Source: Algoriphagus sp. Y33
GTDB lineage: Bacteria; Bacteroidota; Bacteroidia; Cytophagales; Cyclobacteriaceae
DNA: 64,000 nt
NCBI RefSeq assembly: GCF_014838715.1
Contig: NZ_CP061947.1
Span: 1,488,001-1,552,000 of the forward strand
Direction: 5' to 3'
Part shown: positions 8,719-17,117 of the stretch, in pieces
Numbering within the stretch: the first letter of the stretch is position 1
Layout of the letters: every line of letters starts with the position of its first letter
The notes under the pieces: model-generated
Told to the model about the DNA's origin: nothing
Databases searched by the model: none
The model's input: only the letters and a program-made list of their open reading frames with translations
Position numbers and translations under genes: made by a program

Positions 8719-9485
8719 TGCAAAATCTTAAGAACTTTTTAGACGATAAGGTTGATCAGTATAACCGTCCCGGCTTTATTACATTTGATCCCATATCTAT
8801 TCCGCATCGGTTTGCAAAAAAAGAAGATATAGAGATTTCGGGGTTCTTTGCTGCTATTTTGGCATGGGGACAGCGTAAGACTATTATTAATAAATGCGTT
8901 GAATTATTTCAAATGATGGATAATTCGCCGCACGACTTTTTGCTGAATCATCAAGAGGATGATTTGAAACCTTTCCTGAACTTCAAGCACAGAACCTTCA
9001 ATGAGGTGGATACACTATATTTTGTACATTTTTTAAGTTGGTTTTACAAAAAGCACAGTTCCCTTGAGGAGGCATTTCTCATCGGGCAAACGGGGAAAGT
9101 GGGGGCGATGGAATCTATTTTGACGAAGTTTCAGGAGTTCTTCTTTTCTTTACCGGATTCTCCACCCCGTACACGGAAGCATATCGCCACACCCATCCGA
9201 AAGGCTGCTTGCAAGCGCATCAACATGTATTTACGATGGATGGTTAGAGAAGATGATAAGGGCGTTGATTTTGGACTGTGGAAGAACATCTCACCTTCAC
9301 AGCTGATATGTCCCTGTGACCTGCATGTGGATCGGGTAGGAAGAAAGTTGGGACTGATTACCAGAAAACAGACTGATTGGCTTGCAGCTGTGGAATTGAC
9401 CCAAAAGCTCAGAGAATTCGATGCTGATGATCCAGTCAAGTATGACTTTGCATTATTCGGTTTGGGAGTAGAAGAGAAGTTCTGA
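8715..9485 (+). CDS. TIGR02757 / DUF2400 family protein
   Basis: A 256-residue protein that follows the TIGR02757 family from end to end. Its conserved blocks include YNRPGFITFDPISIPHRFAK, GFFAAILAWGQRKTIINKC, FKHRTFNEVD, KACKR-type basic residues before MYLRWMVR, and the C-terminal CDLHVDRVGRKLGLITRKQ stretch. The last resembles helix-hairpin-helix folds of DNA glycosylases, so a nucleic-acid role is possible but unproven. It is widespread in Bacteroidota. It overlaps the preceding membrane gene by 4 bp and converges on aceK with a 10-bp gap. Confidence 0.85.
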   Translation: MMQNLKNFLDDKVDQYNRPGFITFDPISIPHRFAKKEDIEISGFFAAILAWGQRKTIINKCVELFQMMDNSPHDFLLNHQEDDLKPFLNFKHRTFNEVDTLYFVHFLSWFYKKHSSLEEAFLIGQTGKVGAMESILTKFQEFFFSLPDSPPRTRKHIATPIRKAACKRINMYLRWMVREDDKGVDFGLWKNISPSQLICPCDLHVDRVGRKLGLITRKQTDWLAAVELTQKLREFDADDPVKYDFALFGLGVEEKF

Positions 9486-9495
9486 TTAATTCTCC

Positions 9496-11223
9496 TTAAA
9501 TTTTTTCATGAGGCCGAAACCTGATCTCATCGGGATAGGGGAAAGCGTGGATTAGCTCGCCGGATGTAATTCTTCGCTGGATTCCCTGCCAACAAACCGG
9601 ATCAAAAAGATCTTGGTGATAAGAAAGAAAATGATCCTTGAGATCCTTTCTGCCTATCATCCATCGCTTGAAATCTTCCGGGAAAACATCGTTTTTGGCA
9701 ATAGAATACCATGGTTCAGGGGCATAAATCTGCTCGTACGTTTCCGCTTTTGGTTTGATGCGGAAATTCATATCTGTCAAAAATTCAATTTCATCATAAT
9801 CGTAAAAAATCACCCGTTTTTGCCGTGTAAGACCAAAGTTCTTGGTCATCATATCGCCCGGAAATATATTCGCCTGCGCCAGCTGGAGAATTGCTCTTCC
9901 ATAATCTTCTGTAGCCCTCCTTCCTTCTTCTGTACTACAGTGTTCCAGAAACAGATTTAAAGGCTCCATTCTCCTTTCTGTATATAGATGTTTGATAATT
10001 AGGTGAGAATCGGTGATGTTCAAAAGGGAATTGACTGTTTTCCTCAGTTCTATCATCAAGGACGGGCTGATTCGCTCAATCGGAATTTTGAAGTATTCAA
10101 ATTCATGAGTATCGGCCATTCTACCCACACGGTCATGAAGAGACACAAGTTTATATTTCCCTCTTACTTCTTGTCTAGTCATGGTTTTTGGCGGCTCAAA
10201 GTGATCCTTGATCATCTTGAACACAATGTTCAAAGACGGCAAAGTGAATACAGTCATGACCATCCCTTTTATTCCTGCGGCCACTTCGAATTGATCTTCA
10301 CTGGCATCCAAGTGATAAAGAAAATCTCTGTAAAAAAGCGTCTTTCCATGTTTATTAAATCCTATGGCGTTGTAGAGTTCATGGATTTTCTTGTGAGGTA
10401 TGACCGAGTTGAGAAAGCCGACTACTTGTGAGGGGACTTCTGCTTCGACCATAAAATAGGATCGCGTAAAACTGAACATACTGCTCATCAGATTGGGATC
10501 GAAAATCAGGGTATCTACAAATACTCCTTTTTCTCCGTGCAGGACAGGGATGATAAAAGGCATCCACTTATGTCCTAAAAATGTCCTTCCGATCAAATAT
10601 GCCGCTTTATTCCTATAGAAAACTGATTTTAAGATCTGGGTTTTCGTGTCTGGACCGACTCGGTATCTTGTCAAAATCACCTTTCGGACGCCTGCTATCA
10701 GAAATTTGATATCTTGTTCTTTGTCCATAAAAGGAGCACCGAAATCATAATCATCGAGGATTTGCCTGATATTTTTTTCCAGACCAAAGAATGAGGGATA
10801 GGTTCTTAAAAGTTCATCCGACTCTCTGACAGCGCATGAGTCGAACCCTTCCATGACAAACATCAATTCTTCATTGATGGTCAATTTTGGATAGCTTTTC
10901 CGGATCACCGAGTTGAAAAATGTTTCTGCCAATTCTATATCAGGCCTGCCTGCAATCAGCGATTGGTACACTGATTTTATTTCTTTCCAATTTGAGAAGT
11001 CAGTTGATTTATCTCCTAGCATTTCTGAACATTCTGTTGCCAGTGGAAACAGTAGATCCTTGTATAGACGTAGGCGCTGCTTACTGTTCAGATGTGTGGC
11101 ATGCCAAGCTTTCTCACTGAAATACTTTGGAGCCAATCTGGTGTAGGTGTTGAAAAGCTCCATGTAAGTGATGAAGCCTGTTTCTATTTTACGTGCAAGT
11201 TGAGCTGTGAGAGTTGAAGCCAT
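9496..11223 (-). CDS. aceK: Isocitrate dehydrogenase kinase/phosphatase
   Basis: A 575-residue protein, close to the ~578 of E. coli AceK, matching it along its length. Recognisable parts are the FNSVIRKSYPKLTINEELMF stretch, ATP-site region around VFKMIKDHFEPPKTMTR, FEYFKIPIERISPSL, and the GDMMTKNFGLTRQKRVIFYD region followed by YDEIE, which holds the catalytic Asp and metal site. AceK phosphorylates and dephosphorylates isocitrate dehydrogenase to divert isocitrate into the glyoxylate bypass. No aceA, aceB or icd lies in the window. The protein is best known from Proteobacteria, so its presence here is of interest. Confidence 0.9.
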   Translation of the reverse strand: MASTLTAQLARKIETGFITYMELFNTYTRLAPKYFSEKAWHATHLNSKQRLRLYKDLLFPLATECSEMLGDKSTDFSNWKEIKSVYQSLIAGRPDIELAETFFNSVIRKSYPKLTINEELMFVMEGFDSCAVRESDELLRTYPSFFGLEKNIRQILDDYDFGAPFMDKEQDIKFLIAGVRKVILTRYRVGPDTKTQILKSVFYRNKAAYLIGRTFLGHKWMPFIIPVLHGEKGVFVDTLIFDPNLMSSMFSFTRSYFMVEAEVPSQVVGFLNSVIPHKKIHELYNAIGFNKHGKTLFYRDFLYHLDASEDQFEVAAGIKGMVMTVFTLPSLNIVFKMIKDHFEPPKTMTRQEVRGKYKLVSLHDRVGRMADTHEFEYFKIPIERISPSLMIELRKTVNSLLNITDSHLIIKHLYTERRMEPLNLFLEHCSTEEGRRATEDYGRAILQLAQANIFPGDMMTKNFGLTRQKRVIFYDYDEIEFLTDMNFRIKPKAETYEQIYAPEPWYSIAKNDVFPEDFKRWMIGRKDLKDHFLSYHQDLFDPVCWQGIQRRITSGELIHAFPYPDEIRFRPHEKI

Positions 11224-11540
11224 AGAAGTTTATTCATTCAAACTTAATGAAAAGCTAAAGTTAGACCCTATTTTTTTCAGGTCTTAGGTAAGATATAATT
11301 TCATTGATTTTTAAGGGTTTATAGTAAAAAAGTATAAAGGAAAATAAAATTTTGAAAATCTTTCGCAATCGATTGTTTGGAGTATATGAAAACATTTTCT
11401 AATTTTCGAAGGTATTCATAAAACGAATATCTACAATAGGTTTAATAGGTTTGAGAGCAGGAAAAGGTTGGGTCAATGTCCCAACCTTTTTTGTTTTTTG
11501 GTCGTCCTGACTTAGCTTAACCTTATCAATTAAAACTTTC
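11224..11540. other. 317-bp AT-rich intergenic region between aceK and a divergent lipoprotein gene
   Basis: This region must hold the promoters of the two divergent genes. I see no gene in it. Its only clear structure is the terminator-like stem-loop at 11462-11492 on the plus strand. Confidence 0.6.
11462..11492 (+). terminator. Terminator-like stem-loop without an upstream gene
   Basis: A perfect 11-bp stem AAAAGGTTGGG / CCCAACCTTTT with a TCAATGT loop, followed by TT-G-TTTTTT. No plus-strand gene ends before it: aceK points the other way. It may end a short RNA arising in 11300-11460 or act as a leader structure for the lipoprotein gene starting at 11541. Confidence 0.65.
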
Positions 11541-12224
11541 ATGAGGAGCCCGAAAATCACATTCGTTTATCTTGCCATTTTTGGCTTAGCTTTTTTGTCT
11601 TTTTTTGCCTGCGACAGCAAAAATGAACAAGCTGACGTAAGCGCAGACAATTTTTCTGTAGATGAAGAAGAGCTAGAACGAAATCGATCCCAGATAGATG
11701 TGGCATTAGCCCAAAATGAGCTTTGGCATTCTCACTGGGAAAATGAAATTGGAATGTTTGAAGCTTCTCAATTCCAATTGACCATGACTGATTCCATAGA
11801 TCCTATGGAGATGCCTGAGAAAAATCCTATTCTCAAAGGAGATCCTCTATTTCCCTATCAATTTCCCCATCCATCAGGAGATGGCACTATGGATATTTAC
11901 AGTTATAAGGTGGAAGCGCACGAAAGTATTGATTCGCCTTTCTTGAATCCGGACTCGGAGGTAGTGTGGTATAGACAAGACGGAATGAGGGAACGTTTAC
12001 TTTTTATGGGGCCTTCAGGAATGTTTGAGGATGGAATGTGGCTGAATGAAAGCGAATTTTTGGTGTTAGGTTATTTTCAGGGAATGAATGGATTTAGACC
12101 GATGGTCTGGCTTATAAATGTAGAAACCCACATCCTGAAGCAGTTTCAATTGGAAAAAGCCTCTGAGTCTTATGTCCCGCAATCCTACATCAGTAATAAA
12201 ATCAAACAGCTAGATTTGGTTTAA
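11541..12224 (+). CDS. Hypothetical lipoprotein
   Basis: A 227-residue protein with a lipoprotein signal: a hydrophobic stretch at 8-23 and the lipobox LSFFAC, with Cys24 as the lipidated residue followed by an acidic, Bacteroidota-style DSKNEQAD segment. The mature part is rich in Trp, Met and acidic residues (QNELWHSHWENEIGMF, MEMPEKNPILKGDPLFPY) and shows no family I know. It ends one base before the Nudix gene starts, implying an operon. Confidence 0.65.
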   Translation: MRSPKITFVYLAIFGLAFLSFFACDSKNEQADVSADNFSVDEEELERNRSQIDVALAQNELWHSHWENEIGMFEASQFQLTMTDSIDPMEMPEKNPILKGDPLFPYQFPHPSGDGTMDIYSYKVEAHESIDSPFLNPDSEVVWYRQDGMRERLLFMGPSGMFEDGMWLNESEFLVLGYFQGMNGFRPMVWLINVETHILKQFQLEKASESYVPQSYISNKIKQLDLV

Positions 12225-12225
12225 T

Positions 12226-12864
12226 ATGGATTTCGGGAGTGTTTTGAATTTGTTGGAAAAAGGAATGGAGCATCCACTTCCCGGAAAAGAAGCGCAGCTT
12301 TTCATGTCGCCAAATCCTGTGGATATGAGAAGGTTTGATACAAAACTTCCTGATAATCATCGCAGAGGTGCTGTGTTGATACTCCTTTATCCCAATGAAA
12401 AAAAGGCGTTTTTTCCTCTGATCAAGAGACCTGATTATGAAGGAGTACACAGTGGACAGATTGCTTTTCCAGGCGGAAAAATGGAGAAAGAGGATGGGGA
12501 CGAAATAGAAACGGCCCTTCGCGAAGCTTGGGAAGAAGTAGGTGTACATCCTGAGCAAGTTAACCTGATTGGAAGGATGAGTACATTGTTCATTCCTGCG
12601 AGTAATTTTTTGGTAACACCCGTTTTGGGCTACTCTGAAGCTATACCGGACTTTGTGCCGGAAGAAAGAGAAGTATCTAAAATCATCCAAACTGCGGTCA
12701 GCACACTCTATGAGCCTAGTTTTCGTAAGCAAAAGATTTTGGAATTCAGTGATAATTTCCGTCTGGACACGCCATATTTTGAGGTAGATAAGGAGATGGT
12801 TTGGGGAGCGACGGCGATGATTCTCAGTGAGCTGCTGCAGATTCTCGAAAATGGAAAGAGGTAG
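12226..12864 (+). CDS. Nudix hydrolase, CoA pyrophosphatase (NudL/YeaB) type
   Basis: A 212-residue protein. The Nudix box Gx5Ex7REUxEExGU is complete, from GGKMEKEDGDE to ALREAWEEVGV. Just before it is PLIKRPDYEGVHSGQIAFPG, the extra motif (hydrophobic-R-x6-H-x-GQ-x2-FPG) that marks the coenzyme-A pyrophosphatase subgroup. These enzymes cleave CoA or acyl-CoA to 3',5'-ADP and phosphopantetheine in the cytoplasm. Substrate assignment rests on the family motif. It sits one base after the lipoprotein gene. Confidence 0.85.
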   Translation: MDFGSVLNLLEKGMEHPLPGKEAQLFMSPNPVDMRRFDTKLPDNHRRGAVLILLYPNEKKAFFPLIKRPDYEGVHSGQIAFPGGKMEKEDGDEIETALREAWEEVGVHPEQVNLIGRMSTLFIPASNFLVTPVLGYSEAIPDFVPEEREVSKIIQTAVSTLYEPSFRKQKILEFSDNFRLDTPYFEVDKEMVWGATAMILSELLQILENGKR

Positions 12865-12920
12865 ACTTTGGGCTTTTTGGCCAATTGTTGGTATTGTTGC
12901 AGTTGATTAGCCCGGATATA

Positions 12921-14174
12921 ATGGAAGAAAATACCCCCTTGCTTACAAATGATGCAGTAGTTTTTGGATTGCTTATGGCTATTCTGGCACTTGTTTTTGT
13001 TACCTCAGCCAGTGATAAACCGTTTTGGAAGAAATTCTACCGTGTCGTTCCTACAGTTTTACTATGTTATTTTATTCCTGCGCTGGCCAATTCTTTTGGA
13101 ATCATCTCAGGGGAAACCTCCCAACTGTACGGAGTAGCCAGCAGGTATCTTCTTCCTGCTTCTTTAGTTCTTTTTACTGTAAGTATTGACATCAAAGGGA
13201 TATCGAAGCTAGGACCAAAGGCTGTTGTCATGTTTTTGTCCGGAACGGTTGGTATTATGCTCGGAGGACCCTTGGCCTTGCTGACTGTTGGCTTTTTCTT
13301 TCCGGATTTATTGGGAGGGAACGGACCCGATGAGATCTGGCGGGGACTGTCCACTATTGCCGGTTCTTGGATCGGTGGCGGTGCCAACCAGACAGCGATG
13401 CTACGAGTATTTGAACCAAGCCCGGTTCTTTTCAGTCAGATGATCGCTGTGGATGTGCTGGTTGCCAATCTCTGGATGGCCATACTTCTATATTGGGCTG
13501 CTAAACCGGATAAGATCGATAAGTTATTTAAAGCTGATAGTAGTGCTATTTATGAACTGAGGGACAAAATTGAAAAATTCAGGGAGGGAATTATGCGGAT
13601 TCCGAGTTTGAAAGACACGATGGCTATTCTAGGTATAGGATTTGGAGTTACCGGGGTTGCTCACTTGATTGCTGATTTTGTGGCACCTTACATCGGTGAA
13701 AATTATCCTGAATTGGAACAGTACTCACTTAACTCAACTTTTTTCTGGATAGTGGTAGTCGCTACTACCCTAGGATTGCTTTTATCTTTTACCAAAGCGC
13801 GAAATCTTGAAGGGGCAGGTGCTTCTCGTATGGGCAGTGTTTTGCTGTATGTCTTGGTAGCTACTGTAGGTATGCAGATGGATTTGGGAGCTGTGTTGGA
13901 TAATCCTGTGTTTTTTCTGATAGGTATTGTGTGGATGTTCTTCCATATTCTAATTATGCTCATTGTAGCCTATTTTATCAAAGCTCCGTTCTTCTATGTA
14001 GCGGTAGGGTCGCAGGCCAATGTGGGAGGAGCAGCATCGGCTCCGATTGTCGCTGCAGCTTTCGATGCGTCGCTGGCGCCTGTTGGCGTACTTTTGGCTG
14101 TGTTGGGTTATGCTGCAGGTACGTATGGTGCGTACCTTTGTGGATTGATGATGCAGGCTATTTCGGTAGGGTAA
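12921..14174 (+). CDS. DUF819 family integral membrane protein
   Basis: A protein of 417 residues from the ATG at 12921; the frame opens earlier at a TTG (12885), adding 12 residues that I do not favour. It has about ten to twelve membrane segments and the DUF819 (YjcL-like) hallmarks: GSWIGGGANQTAMLRVFEPS in the first half and VGSQANVGGAASAPIVAAAF in the second, a pseudo-repeat reminiscent of ion/solute carriers. Substrate unknown. The stop codon overlaps the ATG of the ferredoxin gene (TAATG), indicating coupling. Confidence 0.83.
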   Translation: MEENTPLLTNDAVVFGLLMAILALVFVTSASDKPFWKKFYRVVPTVLLCYFIPALANSFGIISGETSQLYGVASRYLLPASLVLFTVSIDIKGISKLGPKAVVMFLSGTVGIMLGGPLALLTVGFFFPDLLGGNGPDEIWRGLSTIAGSWIGGGANQTAMLRVFEPSPVLFSQMIAVDVLVANLWMAILLYWAAKPDKIDKLFKADSSAIYELRDKIEKFREGIMRIPSLKDTMAILGIGFGVTGVAHLIADFVAPYIGENYPELEQYSLNSTFFWIVVVATTLGLLLSFTKARNLEGAGASRMGSVLLYVLVATVGMQMDLGAVLDNPVFFLIGIVWMFFHILIMLIVAYFIKAPFFYVAVGSQANVGGAASAPIVAAAFDASLAPVGVLLAVLGYAAGTYGAYLCGLMMQAISVG

Positions 14175-14416
14175 TGAAACATTCAAGAAAACTAATCTTT
14201 ATATGTAACGGATCCGATTGTAAAAAAGAGGGGGCCAAAAAATTATATAAAGGACTAAAAGAGGCCACTGATGAAGCTCCACTGAGAGGTACTTGCAAAT
14301 TCATCAAAACTAAGTGTATAGATATGTGCAAAACAGCTCCAAATGTAATAGTGGGAGATCATTTTTGTAAAAAAACTACAGTGGAAAAGGTCTTGGTGCA
14401 ACTAAAAAAGTCCTGA
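14174..14416 (+). CDS. Small thioredoxin-like [2Fe-2S] ferredoxin
   Basis: An 80-residue protein starting at the ATG fused to the stop of the DUF819 gene (TAATG). The spacing CNGSDC (Cx4C) near the N-terminus and CIDMC (Cx3C) near residue 50 is that of the thioredoxin-like [2Fe-2S] ferredoxin fold, as in the NuoE C-terminal domain. It probably transfers electrons in the cytoplasm; the partner is unknown. A longer open frame reading back into the DUF819 gene is not real. The stop lies inside the following stem-loop. Confidence 0.82.
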   Translation: MKHSRKLIFICNGSDCKKEGAKKLYKGLKEATDEAPLRGTCKFIKTKCIDMCKTAPNVIVGDHFCKKTTVEKVLVQLKKS

Positions 14417-14430
14417 ATTTTCAGGACTTT
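14407..14430. terminator. Bidirectional terminator between convergent genes
   Basis: An 11-bp stem AAAGTCCTGAA / TTCAGGACTTT with a minimal loop, A-rich on the left and T-rich on the right. It lies between the ferredoxin and the convergent YbjQ gene and covers the ferredoxin stop codon. Confidence 0.75.
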
Positions 14431-14433
14431 GCT

Positions 14434-14754
14434 TTAATTCTTTAGCACTTTCACCGCTGTGCCGCTGGCTGTGACCATTAGCATTCCATCTCGGATGGTT
14501 TCATAGTCTAAGTCAATTCCAAGTATTGCATTTGCGCCGAAAGCCCGAGCCTGCATTTCCATTTCGGTCATAGCAGTGGCTTTTGCTTCTCTGAGAACAC
14601 GCTCATAGGCAGAAGATCGTCCTCCGACTATGTCAGTGATGCTTGCGAAAAAATCCTTGAATACATTGGCTCCTATAATGGTCTCTCCTGAAACAATTCC
14701 TAAGTATTGTTCCACGCTGTAGCCATCCAGTGAGTTAGTGGTTGTTACGATCAT
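14434..14754 (-). CDS. YbjQ / UPF0145 family protein
   Basis: A 106-residue protein matching the whole UPF0145 family: [20 protein letters not shown] at the start, [19 protein letters not shown] in the middle and the [16 protein letters not shown] block before the conserved MVTASGTAV end. The family forms a pentameric beta-fold and has been annotated as putative heavy-metal binding, but no biochemical role is established. It is a single-gene unit closed by the bidirectional terminator. Confidence 0.88.
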   Translation of the reverse strand: MIVTTTNSLDGYSVEQYLGIVSGETIIGANVFKDFFASITDIVGGRSSAYERVLREAKATAMTEMEMQARAFGANAILGIDLDYETIRDGMLMVTASGTAVKVLKN

Positions 14755-14897
14755 TGTGATATGCTGCTTATATTTTTAAAATGTGTTTTACTGTCGGAGT
14801 TCACGAATATATGAGGGAAAAGGTTTGCAGAAAATTTGGTGTTATTTCTTTTGATCTATCAAGATGCTATTTGGAATTTGCTCCCCTAAGGATTTAA

Positions 14898-15032
14898 TGT
14901 CTGGGATTAAGAGGAAGTGGACTTGGATTAGCTATTGTGAAAAGATTGAGTGAACTTCAAGCTTCAAAAATCCAAGAGTTATCAATGAGCAGTGTTGAGG
15001 CTATTTTCAATCTTATATTGAAATTCATTTAG
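14898..15032 (+). pseudogene. Histidine kinase remnant (end of the HATPase domain)
   Basis: One frame reads LGLRGSGLGLAIVKRLSELQ, an unmistakable G2 box of a sensor histidine kinase ATPase domain, then a degraded C-terminal strand ending FNLILKFI and a stop at 15030. The preceding codon run is blocked by a TAA at 14895, and no dimerisation domain, N box or G1 box can be read upstream. It is therefore a truncated relic. The receiver domain that starts two bases later in another frame was probably the C-terminal part of the same hybrid kinase. Confidence 0.75.
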
Positions 15033-15033
15033 A

Positions 15034-15480
15034 GTGGAAGAAGACAAGTATACCCAAACAAGTGATTTAGAGTCCAGAAAGAATTACTTGCACTATTCGT
15101 CTATATTGGTGGCCGAAGACAATATGGTCAATCAGCTATTGATTAGGAAATTCTTGAAGAAATGGCATATGGGCAAACTAGTGATTGCTTCGGATGGACA
15201 GGAGGCGATTGACGAGTTTGAACAGGGGGAGTTTGATGTCGTACTCATAGATATACAAATGCCGGTAGTGGATGGTTTTGCAGTGGCAAAACGGATACGG
15301 GAAAACAAGGATTTGCTCAAAAGTAAAATCCCCATTTTAGTTCTAACGGCTAGTTCTTATCATGAGATCAAGGCTGAGATGGAGCAGATTGGTATTAATG
15401 ATTATGTGGAAAAACCATTCACTCCTGAGGAACTGTATGGGAAATTAACTGAATATCTTAATTCGAAAGATATCGGTTAA
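15034..15480 (+). CDS. Stand-alone response regulator receiver domain, probably remnant of a hybrid kinase
   Basis: A 148-residue frame starting at GTG. After a ~25-residue linker it carries one complete REC domain: ILVAEDNMVNQ (acidic pocket), VVLIDIQMPVVDG with the phosphoacceptor Asp, LVLTAS and YVEKPF with the conserved Lys. The sequence VAEDNxxNQ is typical of receiver domains at the C-terminus of hybrid histidine kinases. A kinase G2-box relic lies immediately upstream in a different frame, so this is probably a leftover, although the REC itself has all key residues and could still be used in trans. Confidence 0.7.
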   Translation: MEEDKYTQTSDLESRKNYLHYSSILVAEDNMVNQLLIRKFLKKWHMGKLVIASDGQEAIDEFEQGEFDVVLIDIQMPVVDGFAVAKRIRENKDLLKSKIPILVLTASSYHEIKAEMEQIGINDYVEKPFTPEELYGKLTEYLNSKDIG

Positions 15481-15548
15481 TACAGGTTTAGCATTAATTT
15501 TGCCTGACAGGTTTGAATCTGCCCAGCTTTACACAAATCCACTATTCA

Positions 15549-16865
15549 ATGCCCCTTTTTAATAGATTCATATTATTGCTTTTTGTTTTTTTTGGTGTTG
15601 TTGATACTCAGGCACAACAATTAATAACAAAACGCTCCACTTTCTATGCCTTAGCGGGTACTTCAGGAGCCCGTCTTAATCAGTTTGACAACATACTGGC
15701 AGACCGTGGCTTATCCGGTTTGAGAAATAGGTATCAGACAATAGGATTAGGCTATCAGGCAAGAATCAATGATTTTGTGCTTGGAATGGATGTATTGCAC
15801 AATAGAGGGGGAGTAAGTGAGCTCGATGATTTTTCTATGAACTACAGGACTTCCAGGGCATTGCTAAATGTAGGCTATGCATTTACCGAAGAATCACGAT
15901 TTCAGCTAATCCACTATATGTCCATCGGAGTTGGATTCCTTAACTTTCAAATGCTACCCACCGAGCGCACAAGAGATCTTGATGCTTTTTTGGCAAAACC
16001 GGAGCAGGGATTTGTGCTTAGGGAAAAAGATATACAAAAAGGGACGTTGAATTATGGGAATTTCCTGACTGAAATCGGTTTTCAACTTAGCTATGATTTT
16101 GACTTGCCCGGTAGAAGAGAAGCACTACAGATTATAACCAAGATGGGGTATTCATTCAGTCCTCTGGAAGGGAAATGGAATATGAATGGAATCAACTTTG
16201 ACAACGCCCAGAGTGGAGCATTTATAAGATTAGGTGCCGGTATCACATTACCCGATAGGAATTTCTTCTATAAAGATGCAAGCATAGGTGTCTCACTGAT
16301 AAGAGGAGTTCACTTCACCATCCCGAAGAGATTTAATGCCAGGTTGAAAGAAGCAGGTCTGAATCCATTGAATACTACGCCTTCCAACTGGGGGTTAAGG
16401 ATTTTGGGTGATACAGAGCGTCTCCTTTACGGTGCAGAACTTTATAATCTCGCATTGGATGGAAAGGCAAACGACGAAAAAAGACATTCTCTAAACAGCT
16501 TGAGAGTCTATGGAAATATAGGATATAATTTGATTGAATATAGAAATTTTGGTTTGGGGACATTAGTGGGTCTTGGATATGGCAATATACGCTATACACT
16601 TTTGACTAACGATAAGCCTGATTTTCCGGAACTATTTGAGCAGAGAGATTTTGATGGGTATTTGAGGAATAGCGGGCTGATGCTGAAGCCAGAAGTCTTT
16701 GCAGAATACGGGATTCCTATGACCAGACGAAAACTTTTTGACTTGGTGCTCACCGTAGCAGCGGGATACGAGATTCCTTTAGCAAATTATAAGCTAGGCG
16801 ATTTGAGTATGTCGGGTTATATGGCAGGACCTTATTTGAGTTTCGGGGTAGGGGTAAGACCCTGA
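15549..16865 (+). CDS. Outer membrane beta-barrel-like protein, unknown
   Basis: A 438-residue protein from the ATG at 15549 (the frame opens at a TTG, 15513). A signal peptide ends VDTQAQQ near residue 23. The rest alternates polar and hydrophobic residues with many Gly and aromatic turns (YQTIGLGYQARINDFVLGMD, GFQLSYDFDLPGRRE, YGNIGYNLIEYRNFGLGT) and ends FGVGVRP, as in outer membrane barrels. I cannot name the family. It stands alone between the receiver gene and the SAM riboswitch. Confidence 0.65.
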   Translation: MPLFNRFILLLFVFFGVVDTQAQQLITKRSTFYALAGTSGARLNQFDNILADRGLSGLRNRYQTIGLGYQARINDFVLGMDVLHNRGGVSELDDFSMNYRTSRALLNVGYAFTEESRFQLIHYMSIGVGFLNFQMLPTERTRDLDAFLAKPEQGFVLREKDIQKGTLNYGNFLTEIGFQLSYDFDLPGRREALQIITKMGYSFSPLEGKWNMNGINFDNAQSGAFIRLGAGITLPDRNFFYKDASIGVSLIRGVHFTIPKRFNARLKEAGLNPLNTTPSNWGLRILGDTERLLYGAELYNLALDGKANDEKRHSLNSLRVYGNIGYNLIEYRNFGLGTLVGLGYGNIRYTLLTNDKPDFPELFEQRDFDGYLRNSGLMLKPEVFAEYGIPMTRRKLFDLVLTVAAGYEIPLANYKLGDLSMSGYMAGPYLSFGVGVRP

Positions 16866-16956
16866 TTTATTCATTTGACAATGTAATTCATCTTTTAGTA
16901 AATCCTTTTAGGAGATTCTCCTGTTTTATTATCAAAATGCTATTAACTTTGGGTTG

Positions 16957-17051
16957 CTTATCGAGAAAGACCGAGGGAAGGGCCCAACGACGTCTTAGCA
17001 ACCTAGAAATAAGGTGCTAACTCCCATCCCGATATATCGGGAACAGATGAG
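16957..17051 (+). ncRNA. SAM-I (S-box) riboswitch
   Basis: The aptamer starts with CTTATC, continues with GAGGGA..GGGCCC, GCAACC and GGTGCTAA, and closes with ACAGATGAG; the first and last strands pair as P1 (CTTATC with GATGAG, one G-U pair). The P4 arm contains the palindrome TCCCGATATATCGGGA. This is the S-box consensus order, and it lies 66 bp ahead of the methionine synthase operon, as expected for S-adenosylmethionine feedback. I see no clear intrinsic terminator between it and the ATG, so control may be at translation initiation. Confidence 0.93.
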
Positions 17052-17117
17052 CGGACTAGTACATCGTACTTCTCTCCGGTTTTGCTCGACAAGCTTTTTG
17101 ATTAACAAAAAATCAGT

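Noticed and set aside
13931..14173. N-terminal extension of the ferredoxin frame
   Set aside because: It overlaps the DUF819 coding region in another frame; the true start is the ATG in TAATG at 14174.
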